Shown here piece after piece: positions 35,301 to 41,937 of a stretch of DNA of 64,000 nt; position 1 is the stretch's first letter; the number at the start of each line of letters is the position of its first letter. The stretch comes from Flavobacteriales bacterium (GTDB taxonomy: Bacteria; Bacteroidota; Bacteroidia; JACJYZ01), in the NCBI GenBank assembly GCA_020635855.1, contig JACJYZ010000004.1, positions 1-64,000 of the forward strand, read 5' to 3'. The position numbers and the translations under genes were made by a program. A model generated the notes under the pieces. That model was given only the letters and a program-made list of their open reading frames with translations, had not been told where the DNA came from and ran no database searches.

Positions 35301-37298
35301 ACATGAGTTCGCAACCATTAAGGGATACCGGTTCTTGTTATGAAAATTTTCAGGGGCATCCACATTCTGATCGAACCCGCTGGACGTGGCGTGACCGAAG
35401 AAAGTCATAATGGATACGCCGTTGTTGATCAGGTGGGCCACGGAATCCGAAAGGTTCACCTGGATGGGATCGGCAGATGTTTTGGAGAAGGTATAAACGG
35501 TTCCTCCGAAACTGGTATCGGTGAGTGATTGTTCGTACTCATTAAGGTGCTGGCGAAAACGGTTTGCTTCCACGCTGGTGGATCCTCCGCCAAAGTGAAG
35601 CACTTTCTTCATCCATTCGGCAGGTTGCTGGGCTTCGTAGGCTTTGACTTTATCCAGGTACAGCAGCACATCCTGGGAATTTTTAGCAGCCAGCCTGCCG
35701 ATGGGAATGGCCGGTTCGTACAGGTAGGCGGTATCCAGTCCGGCCGTAAAAAGCAAATCACTGGGAGGATCGCCAAAGCTGGGAACCAGGCAAGCTTCAA
35801 AGTTCGACGGCGATTTCCTGAACCCTTTCGCGCTGACTTCATCATGTGCATGGATGGACTTCCCCAGCAGGAAGAGGTATTCGGGGCGAACGCTCCAGGT
35901 GCTCAACGCCATGTCACAGAACCTGCGAATGGCGAGTGGATGCTTGGCAATTCCGTAAGCAAACTGGTCATACAATTCCTCCGCCTCCACCACAAGCGGA
36001 TTAAAACCACCGCCCTGGCTGCTTGCCCTGTAGCTTTTGTAAAGTGCACCTTCTATGGCGAGTGTGCGGGAGGTCAGGATGAGGTAGTTGTGGTCTTTTT
36101 CCACATTGCCATAATCGGTGAACTTACCATTGTAGGTCACCTTCCGTATCACCGATACCTCAATGATGTCGCCGTCGGAAACCAGGCTGCAGTATTTGTT
36201 CTTGCCTGCATTCGGGATGAGCATATGGAGATAACCACCTGCGCTCACCACGGGAATAATCCTGTTGTTGGTATGATCATAGAGGGAAGCGCCTCCTCCT
36301 TTGGTCACAAAATTGTTGCATTTGAGGTAGGTCTTCGACTGGCCGCTTGCATCCGGAACAACCATGTGAAATGTACTTTTCCCTTCCAGATCGGTCAGAT
36401 GCGGGTAGCTTAACGTTATCCAGGCCATGGCTGTGCGGTCTGCCGGGTTACCCACATCCGGTACGCTTACCACATCCAACGGTGTTTGGTCAGCATCAAA
36501 CACACCGGTTGAAATCAAGCTTGAATGGATGGTTTGCGGATATGCATTGAACAGTGTATCCAACACTTTCACCTTGGACGATCCGAGCGTGACACGAAGA
36601 TGATGATCGGTTCCGGATTCTCCTGCCAGTGAAAATCTTACCAGTGCCTGCGGACCGCCTGTGTACCATTTGGAGGTAGGTAACTGAAATGTTTTGGTAT
36701 TGCCCAGGGTGAGGGCATTGGCCATCCAGCCTTCACCCGTGATGTATTCTGCATCACTGCTGCCTCTTGCATCAATCTGTCCGGCATAGTACGCATCGCT
36801 GTAGTATACATCCTCTTCCTTGGTAAAATACGGGGATTCTGCATAGCTGCCGAACGCCACATCCGTTTCCTTGATCATCCTGCTATTTGTGGTAGAAGCA
36901 TTCCACGTGAGAAAGTAATAAGCTGTATCGGTCACAAGACTGTAACCGGGGTTGCCCTGAACCTGCCCGGGCGCATATAGGAGGCTATCAAACCAACCGG
37001 TGTTCTTCTCTCCCCAGAACAGGATGTAGTCATTGGAATTGAATACCCCGTCCGACTCTCCGTTCACATGAATATAGGCCTCCTGGCCCTTGTTGAATAC
37101 CTGAATATTCCGGGGATCGATGGAGTTAACAGGGATGCCCGCATTGGCCAATGCCCCGTAGGTGATCTTGTACACCCCGTTTTTGTAAACGGGTATTTTA
37201 TAATATGTCTGGTTGTAATTGATCCACTCATTGCCGAATTGGCCGGCTGCTGTCAGGTAACAGGCAATAAAAAGGACAACGAGGTAAAGCTGTTTCAT
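32304..37298 (-). CDS. PorU2-like gingipain-family (C25) T9SS sortase
   Basis: A 1664-residue exported protein with a signal peptide (1-19, ending TAAGQ). The N-terminal 370 residues are beta-rich. The C25 caspase-like peptidase spans about 390-760 with the catalytic histidine in MTFFGHATSSG (about 633) and cysteine in VANSCFSGN (about 663). Long beta-sandwich regions follow, and the C-terminus (about 1565-1664) has NYPNPFTTSTRF and a FlgD-like FAWDGTDQFGDRLANGLYLYRV unit. PorU in Porphyromonas removes the sorting signal and attaches cargo; this protein is about 500 residues longer and fits the longer paralogue annotated as PorU2. It starts inside the end of the PorV-like gene (four-base overlap), so the two are coupled. 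Confidence 0.85.
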   Translation of the reverse strand: MKQLYLVVLFIACYLTAAGQFGNEWINYNQTYYKIPVYKNGVYKITYGALANAGIPVNSIDPRNIQVFNKGQEAYIHVNGESDGVFNSNDYILFWGEKNTGWFDSLLYAPGQVQGNPGYSLVTDTAYYFLTWNASTTNSRMIKETDVAFGSYAESPYFTKEEDVYYSDAYYAGQIDARGSSDAEYITGEGWMANALTLGNTKTFQLPTSKWYTGGPQALVRFSLAGESGTDHHLRVTLGSSKVKVLDTLFNAYPQTIHSSLISTGVFDADQTPLDVVSVPDVGNPADRTAMAWITLSYPHLTDLEGKSTFHMVVPDASGQSKTYLKCNNFVTKGGGASLYDHTNNRIIPVVSAGGYLHMLIPNAGKNKYCSLVSDGDIIEVSVIRKVTYNGKFTDYGNVEKDHNYLILTSRTLAIEGALYKSYRASSQGGGFNPLVVEAEELYDQFAYGIAKHPLAIRRFCDMALSTWSVRPEYLFLLGKSIHAHDEVSAKGFRKSPSNFEACLVPSFGDPPSDLLFTAGLDTAYLYEPAIPIGRLAAKNSQDVLLYLDKVKAYEAQQPAEWMKKVLHFGGGSTSVEANRFRQHLNEYEQSLTDTSFGGTVYTFSKTSADPIQVNLSDSVAHLINNGVSIMTFFGHATSSGFDQNVDAPENFHNKNRYPLMVANSCFSGNLHLAYSGSITEQWVLTPEGGAIACIAQVGLGIEFYTHDYSKSFFKHFSGEDYGKPIGNILQHSIRDMQSKLWPTKATVLEMTLHGDPAIIINAQSKPDYVISTSDVYFSPEDITNEVDSFDVNLVMRNIGKAIHDTILVEVERYLPDGRLGHVYTQQVPAPLYKDTLVFRMPVDLTDGVGINRLQVSVDDLNQVDELKENNNYVSVEFLIKSSDILPVYPPRFAIIPDNQPVLKASTSDPLADITTYVFELDTTDAFNSPMLVSQSMQGSGGVLEWTPPLIAQDSMVYYWRVSPDSSVNGGYNWRQSSFQYIPGKYGWGQAHYFQFRDDDYSLVDYRESNRDWAYVTNAASLQCKTKGAANGSPWPNEYTINGAVQDYGACTATPSIHVAVIDPLSLQPWNTKEYTQFGNVNCVGCCPGRNRAEYFFIFRSADSQQLDSMVSMLQKVPDGYYVLVYSVFGGNYSKWTSAQKNVLVNMGAGLLPGLTDQQPYIFFVRKGDLSTVRDTAGENSNSTIELNMALTNLWYQGEIHSTVIGPTTSWGTMHYRQKKLDAETHDEVRISVTGIGIDGSEAVLLDTIPVDSVPLGPLVNASVYPLIRLEAFTKDDSLRTPVQLKRWQVIHDEVPELAVMPNAFYQVAADTLQEGDEIQMAFAAGNISHADLPDSLLVKYWLMDEGRNRHDFPAFRVKALPAGDTVHVSLAIDTKGLSGEVTVWAEINPVPKGGTTYDQLEQYHYNNLLQVPFHIIQDRINPILDVTFDGIHILNGEVVSSQPSIFITLADENPFIAINDTSLFEVYLKAPDEVESKRVYFIEDGQATMTWKPGNLSKNKFEIHYNPVLEEDGTYQLQIRARDAASNHSGDGNGVYDYLVSFEVINESTITEVMNYPNPFTTSTRFVFTLTGSQVPDDFRIQIMTISGRVVREITSDEIGPIRIGRNITKFAWDGTDQFGDRLANGLYLYRVTTRMNGAEIKHRESGADAYFHSGLGKMYLFR

Positions 37299-38404
37299 GG
37301 TTGGTCTCTGATGATATCCAGCTTCAGGGAAAATATGTTTGAGTACAGACCTGATTCCTTGTTACCCAGGTTGGTCAGTGCATAATCGATGGAAAGTTTC
37401 TTGAGTTTGAGTCCAAGCCCCATGTTGGGTTGAACGATGGTTTGTTTGGAACCGTCGGCATTGGTCACTTTCTGAAACTGACCGAGACCGGCCCTCAGGA
37501 ATACCATATTCTTATAACCGGCTTCAATGCCTATGTGCGGGTCGGCACTGAATGTGTGTGCGGCAATCAGCACATTGCGCTTTCCATCGGATGTGATGTC
37601 CACATCGGCTTCCGCCATCAGGCTGAACATGTCTTTGAATGCCAACTTTCGGGCCGCTCCGAAACGAAACCTGGGCAATGTGACCTCGAGGGAGTTTTCC
37701 GGAATTTCATTCCCGGTAGAAGCAAACACCTGTTGCATTTCCGGGGTCAGGTCGTAGCTCCATGCATTGAAGGTAGAGGTGAGATCTCCTCCCATCACAC
37801 CGAACAGCCATTCTCCCAGTTTGTATTGGGCACCCAGCTCCATCCCGAAACCCCAGGCCCTGGCGAAATCGCCGACCTTGCGGTGTACGATCTTCGCATT
37901 CACGCCATAACTCAGACCGGAAAGAAATCCTGCCCTGCGTGCGTATGAGATCAGGAACCCATAATCAACCGCTGAAAACGAAGTAATCCGGTCGTAATCG
38001 ATGTTGCCGTTTGCATCAATGAGTTCCGTGGTGTTGGGGATATCATCCACACCGAATCGCACCATTGAAAGGCCAAAGGCACTGTTGCTATCCAAAGGAG
38101 TGGCCAGGGCACCATAGTCATAGTTGGCAATACCGGCGAAATAAGAAGCATGCATCAGCGAAATCTGGATGTTGCTTTTAATGGCCAGCAGACCGGCAGG
38201 ATTCCAATAACCGGACGTAACATCATCCGTATTCGCCACACATGCATTCGACATTCCAAGCCCACGGGCACCTACCCCCAACGTAAAGAACTCATTGCTA
38301 TATTTGGGAGCTTGCGCCCGCACCTCTGCAGCACTTAGAAATACCAGAAACAGCGGCATCAACCAGCCGGAAGCAATCTTTATCTTTATCCTGGATAAAA
38401 TCAT
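37295..38404 (-). CDS. PorV/PorQ-family outer-membrane barrel protein
   Basis: A 369-residue protein with a signal peptide (from MILSRIKIK; cleavage near EVRAQ). The N-terminus of the mature part, FFTLGVGARGLGMSNACVAN followed by SGYWNPAGL, is the hallmark of PorV, PorQ and related FadL-like barrels. The rest alternates short strands and ends NIFSLKLDIIRDQ. PorV shuttles cargo from the T9SS translocon to PorU; coupling here to a PorU2-like sortase suggests an equivalent carrier. The start at 38404 is chosen over one 16 codons upstream for its signal peptide. It is divergent from the next gene, 52 bases away. Confidence 0.85.
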   Translation of the reverse strand: MILSRIKIKIASGWLMPLFLVFLSAAEVRAQAPKYSNEFFTLGVGARGLGMSNACVANTDDVTSGYWNPAGLLAIKSNIQISLMHASYFAGIANYDYGALATPLDSNSAFGLSMVRFGVDDIPNTTELIDANGNIDYDRITSFSAVDYGFLISYARRAGFLSGLSYGVNAKIVHRKVGDFARAWGFGMELGAQYKLGEWLFGVMGGDLTSTFNAWSYDLTPEMQQVFASTGNEIPENSLEVTLPRFRFGAARKLAFKDMFSLMAEADVDITSDGKRNVLIAAHTFSADPHIGIEAGYKNMVFLRAGLGQFQKVTNADGSKQTIVQPNMGLGLKLKKLSIDYALTNLGNKESGLYSNIFSLKLDIIRDQP

Positions 38405-38456
38405 ATGATCAAAGATTATACTAAGGATTTTAATATGGGTTACGCCCTTCACAAAT

Positions 38457-39818
38457 ATGGCAATTCACAGGGATTTTAACCCTCGCATCCTTATTTTTAT
38501 TTTAACCGTGGTGTTTTTGCACGCCGCTACCTTCTTTTTCGGTATCCGGCACGGGCACCCTTACTATGGTTATCCCAAGTCGGATTCATATGGTTACCTG
38601 GCGCAGGCGAAAAATATAAGAGATGCAGGATCCTGGTACTGCGGAGACCTTGATTCGGGGTTCGATCCCAACCTTGTCAGTCAGCGCCCGCCCCTGTATG
38701 GCCTGGTAATTTACCTGACTGGAGGCATTCTTCCGCCCCACATGGGACTCCTGATCATACAGAACCTGCTTGGCATCGCCAACATCCTGTTCATGTTTTG
38801 GCTGGGCACCCGTTTTCTTGGTATTCGGAAAGATCATCCCGGCTGGTTTGCACTTCTCTGGTTCCCTTCACAGTTCATTTTTGCCAATGTGGTCATGTCG
38901 GAGATTCTGTTTCAGTCTTTTGTTCTCACATCCGTGGCTTTCCTTATGGCCTTCTTAAAATGTGGACGAAGGAGAGACCTTTATGTATCCCAATTCGCCC
39001 TGGCCCTGGCCATGCTAACCAAACCCGTAATGTACCTGATGTGGATGCCGATGGCCTTGTTCCTGCTTGTGTACATGATTCGGAAACGGACCGGTATCAG
39101 GTATATACCGGCTATTCTGATCCCTTTCTTAACGGTATTGGGTATATCCCTGCACAACCGGCAAGCCACAGGTTACTTACACTACGCCAGCATCCGAAAC
39201 TTCAACCTGCTCTATTACAACACCAATTACACCCTGCAGGAGGCCGTTGGTGCGGAAAAGGCGGATATCATGATTACTGATCTGACCCATAGGATAGCAC
39301 ATGCAACCACCTATGCGGAAGGCCAGCGGTTACTTGAGGCGCAGTGCCTTCATTGGCTATGGCAATACAAGGGCGTGTATGCACGGATGGAAGGCAAGGG
39401 ATTGTTGAAATTTTTTCTGGATCCAGGCAGATGGGACCTGTACAACTTCCTGGGGTTACCACAGAATGACCAACCAGGATGGATGTCACGTTACCAAACC
39501 GGCGGCGCAAAGGCAGTACTTGCTTATGTCGCTTCATTTCCTACCTGGGTTTGGCTGTTTATGTTCCTGACCTATGGTATCAATATTTGGATGCTGATCG
39601 GTTTGATGCATTTCGTGCGTGGCAGGTATCCCGAACGGCACATGCGCATCGCCGTCACCGGTACCATCCTTTATTTTGCCGTATTGGCCGGTCCCCTGGC
39701 TTCAGGGCGATTCCGATTACCCGTATATCCTTTGATTGCCATGGCGGCCCTTTCCGGCTGGGCACATCGCAAAACCACCACCGCTGCACATGACCGGCCG
39801 ATGGTGTCCTTGGAGTGA
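38457..39818 (+). CDS. GT-C type membrane glycosyltransferase (PMT/ArnT-like)
   Basis: A 453-residue polytopic protein with about ten membrane segments. The first periplasmic loop carries YPKSDSYGYLAQAKNIRD, matching the acidic motif of lipid-linked-sugar-dependent GT-C enzymes, followed by SQRPPLYGLVIYL. Such enzymes transfer sugars from polyprenyl phosphate to proteins or lipid A outside the membrane. The acceptor cannot be deduced. The stop overlaps the upstream region of pssA by no more than a promoter. Placement beside T9SS genes is suggestive (many T9SS cargos are modified with A-LPS) but not proof. Confidence 0.7.
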   Translation: MAIHRDFNPRILIFILTVVFLHAATFFFGIRHGHPYYGYPKSDSYGYLAQAKNIRDAGSWYCGDLDSGFDPNLVSQRPPLYGLVIYLTGGILPPHMGLLIIQNLLGIANILFMFWLGTRFLGIRKDHPGWFALLWFPSQFIFANVVMSEILFQSFVLTSVAFLMAFLKCGRRRDLYVSQFALALAMLTKPVMYLMWMPMALFLLVYMIRKRTGIRYIPAILIPFLTVLGISLHNRQATGYLHYASIRNFNLLYYNTNYTLQEAVGAEKADIMITDLTHRIAHATTYAEGQRLLEAQCLHWLWQYKGVYARMEGKGLLKFFLDPGRWDLYNFLGLPQNDQPGWMSRYQTGGAKAVLAYVASFPTWVWLFMFLTYGINIWMLIGLMHFVRGRYPERHMRIAVTGTILYFAVLAGPLASGRFRLPVYPLIAMAALSGWAHRKTTTAAHDRPMVSLE

Positions 39819-39825
39819 TTTTTTG

Positions 39826-39833
39826 TAGCTTTG
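39826..39833 (+). promoter_or_regulatory. -7 promoter box for pssA (TAGCTTTG)
   Basis: Exact TAnnTTTG match 26 bases before the pssA start and just after the preceding stop. It argues for the start at 39860 rather than 39815. Confidence 0.6.
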
Positions 39834-39859
39834 ATTCCTCATCGAGACCAAGCAACTTT

Positions 39860-40720
39860 ATGCGTCGTATCCCCAATCTGATTACCCTGGCCAACCTGCT
39901 TGCAGGATGCCTGGCCATTCTGTCGGCGCTAAAAGGCAACCTATTATGGGCGTCCTACCTGATTGTCGTGGCCATGGTGCTCGACTTTGCAGACGGTATG
40001 GCGGCACGGATGCTGGGTGCTTATTCGGAGATCGGCAAGCAGCTGGATTCTCTCGCAGACCTGATCTCATTCGGACTGGCGCCTGCGTTCATTCTTTTCC
40101 GCATGCTGGAGATAGGCAGGTACCGTTATTTCTCAAGCATATTCCTGGATTTGTCAGCTGTACTGCATCTGGATTACATCAACGCCTTGCTTACCTGCAT
40201 CCCTTTCCTCTATACGCTATGCGCTGCCTGGCGTCTGGCAAAGTTCAACATCGACCCTCGGCAAAAAGAGCATTTCATCGGACTGCCAACTCCGGCGGCG
40301 GCCATGGTGGTGGCATCCCTGCCATTGATCTTGCTGAAACAGATTAACGTTGGATATGTATCCATGCCGTATGACGAAACAGTGGTCACTTTTCACAACA
40401 TCAACCACATCAGTGATTTTGAATCCATGGTAGCCAACTGGCTCTTTGATGCCAAGATCATGTTGAGTCTCACCGGGGTGTTATCTGTTTTGATGGTATC
40501 AACTGTTTCATTGATATCTTTGAAGTTCACTTCTTTCGGATGGAAGGAAAATGCCCCGAGGTATATCTTACTGTTGCTATCGGCCGCAGCCATCGCAGGG
40601 TTAAAGCTCATGGCAACACCTGTGATCATCCTGCTGTACATCGTGATCTCAGTGATTCACTTTCAGCAATTGAAAATCAAAGGCCAGCCGAAAGCGCCAG
40701 GAACGATTAAAACCACTTAG
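39860..40720 (+). CDS. pssA: CDP-diacylglycerol-serine O-phosphatidyltransferase
   Basis: A 286-residue membrane enzyme making phosphatidylserine, precursor of phosphatidylethanolamine. The CDP-alcohol phosphotransferase motif is complete: DGMAARMLGAYSEIGKQLD plus a final aspartate three residues on (about 48-70). The N-terminus RRIPNLITLANLLAGCLAI is typical. About seven hydrophobic segments are visible. The family name is firm; serine as acceptor is inferred from length and similarity to Bacteroidota PssA. The purS start follows the stop directly, without a gap. Confidence 0.88.
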   Translation: MRRIPNLITLANLLAGCLAILSALKGNLLWASYLIVVAMVLDFADGMAARMLGAYSEIGKQLDSLADLISFGLAPAFILFRMLEIGRYRYFSSIFLDLSAVLHLDYINALLTCIPFLYTLCAAWRLAKFNIDPRQKEHFIGLPTPAAAMVVASLPLILLKQINVGYVSMPYDETVVTFHNINHISDFESMVANWLFDAKIMLSLTGVLSVLMVSTVSLISLKFTSFGWKENAPRYILLLLSAAAIAGLKLMATPVIILLYIVISVIHFQQLKIKGQPKAPGTIKTT

Positions 40721-40972
40721 ATGAAATACGTTGCAGAAATAGATGTCATGCCCTTAAAGGCATTGCTGGATCCCCAGGGAAAAGCGGTAACCGCCACCAT
40801 GAAGAACATCGGGTTAGCCACCATCACAGAAGTACGGATCGGCAAACACATTACACTGGAAGTAGAAGCGGGAAACCAGGATGAAGCCACCCGGCAGGTT
40901 GAATCTGCCTGTCAGAAGTTGCTGGCCAATCCCATCATGGAAAGCTTCACTTTCGACATCAGGGAAGCATAA
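40721..40972 (+). CDS. purS: Phosphoribosylformylglycinamidine synthase subunit PurS
   Basis: An 83-residue protein of normal PurS length. PurS bridges the PurQ glutaminase and PurL synthetase in purine synthesis. The pattern KALLDPQGKAVTATMKNIG, then VRIGKHITLEV and the final LANPIMESFTFDI, is the classic PurS layout. It begins one base after the pssA stop, so it is cotranscribed with a lipid gene; purL and purQ are not in the window. It converges on lptB with a 10-base gap. Confidence 0.92.
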   Translation: MKYVAEIDVMPLKALLDPQGKAVTATMKNIGLATITEVRIGKHITLEVEAGNQDEATRQVESACQKLLANPIMESFTFDIREA

Positions 40973-40982
40973 GATCCCGGAC

Positions 40983-41708
40983 TTACTTTCTCAATTCAAA
41001 CTTTTCACCCAGGTATACCCGGCGGACCTGTTCATCCTGTGAAAGTTCTTCCGCCGTTCCTGCTTTCAGGATCGCGCCTTCGAACAGCAGGTAAGCACGA
41101 TCAGTGATGCTCAGGGTTTCATGCACGTTGTGGTCTGTGATAAGGATGCCGATGTTCTTTTCACGCAAGCTGGCTACAATGCCCTGTATGTCCTCCACAG
41201 CAATCGGATCCACACCCGCAAACGGTTCATCCAACAGGATGAAAGCGGGATCTACGGCCAGGGCCCGTGCTATCTCTGTTCGGCGGCGTTCCCCGCCCGA
41301 CAGGAAATCCCCGCGGTTGGTGCGGATATGGTTCAGACCGAATTCTTCCAGCAACTGATCTCTCTTTCTAATGCGTTCAGCTTTGGACAACCGGGTCATT
41401 TCCAGCACGGCCATGATGTTGTCTTCCACGCTCAACTTCCGGAACACCGATGGTTCCTGTGGCAGGTATCCGATTCCCAGCCTGGCCCTCTTGTACATCG
41501 GTTCGTGGGTGATGTCTTTCTTGTCCAGCGTGATCCTGCCCGCATAGGGTTGAATCAAACCCACCATCATGTAAAAGGTGGTGGTCTTACCGGCTCCGTT
41601 GGGGCCTAGCAAACCCACGATCTCACCCTGTTTCACTTCAATGGAAACACCTTTGACAACCGTTCGTTTGCGGTATTTTTTTACGAGATCTTCGGTTTGA
41701 AGCAGCAT
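40983..41708 (-). CDS. lptB: LPS export ABC transporter ATP-binding protein
   Basis: A 241-residue cytosolic ATPase that powers LPS extraction with LptF and LptG. Motifs: Walker A GLLGPNGAGKTTTFYMM at about 33-49, Q-loop near LIQPYAGRI, signature LSGGERRRTEIARAL, Walker B FILLDEPFAGVDPIA and switch histidine ITDHNVHETL. The GVDPIAVEDIQ continuation is specific to LptB rather than general ABC ATPases. Length is normal. Partners are elsewhere; kdsD, another LPS gene, lies about 4 kb away. Confidence 0.93.
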   Translation of the reverse strand: MLLQTEDLVKKYRKRTVVKGVSIEVKQGEIVGLLGPNGAGKTTTFYMMVGLIQPYAGRITLDKKDITHEPMYKRARLGIGYLPQEPSVFRKLSVEDNIMAVLEMTRLSKAERIRKRDQLLEEFGLNHIRTNRGDFLSGGERRRTEIARALAVDPAFILLDEPFAGVDPIAVEDIQGIVASLREKNIGILITDHNVHETLSITDRAYLLFEGAILKAGTAEELSQDEQVRRVYLGEKFELRK

Positions 41709-41785
41709 GGGCGGGTATCAGCAAAGTTCCTGCCGAAAATACGGAAAAGCTTCGGAGAATGATGTAACAAAGCCTTCCCAAATGA

Positions 41786-41866
41786 AGGAATGCCACAAAG
41801 GCTCCAAGACACGTAGGTTCGCTGTGCGAACTTTTCTTGGTGCCCCTTGGTGTCCTTGCGCCCCTG
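41786..41866. repeat. Diverged member of a dispersed inverted-repeat element
   Basis: GCCACAAAGGCTCCAAGACAC near 41792 is followed about 45 bases later by CTTGGTGCCCCTTGGTGTCC, partly complementary. The left arm matches the better-preserved element at 51023-51219. A small GTTCGC-GTGCGAAC-type hairpin lies between the arms. No coding sequence is present in 41709-41937. Confidence 0.5.
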
Positions 41867-41937
41867 CCTTCCGTTGCTTCGGGCCCATGTGTCGGCAGGC
41901 AGGCCCGCCGTCTAAGACGATGGGTTTCTAAGTTGAC

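Noticed and set aside
35529..36413. Plus-strand open frame opposite the PorU2-like gene (294 codons)
   Set aside because: Shadow of the C25 peptidase coding strand; no domain signature.
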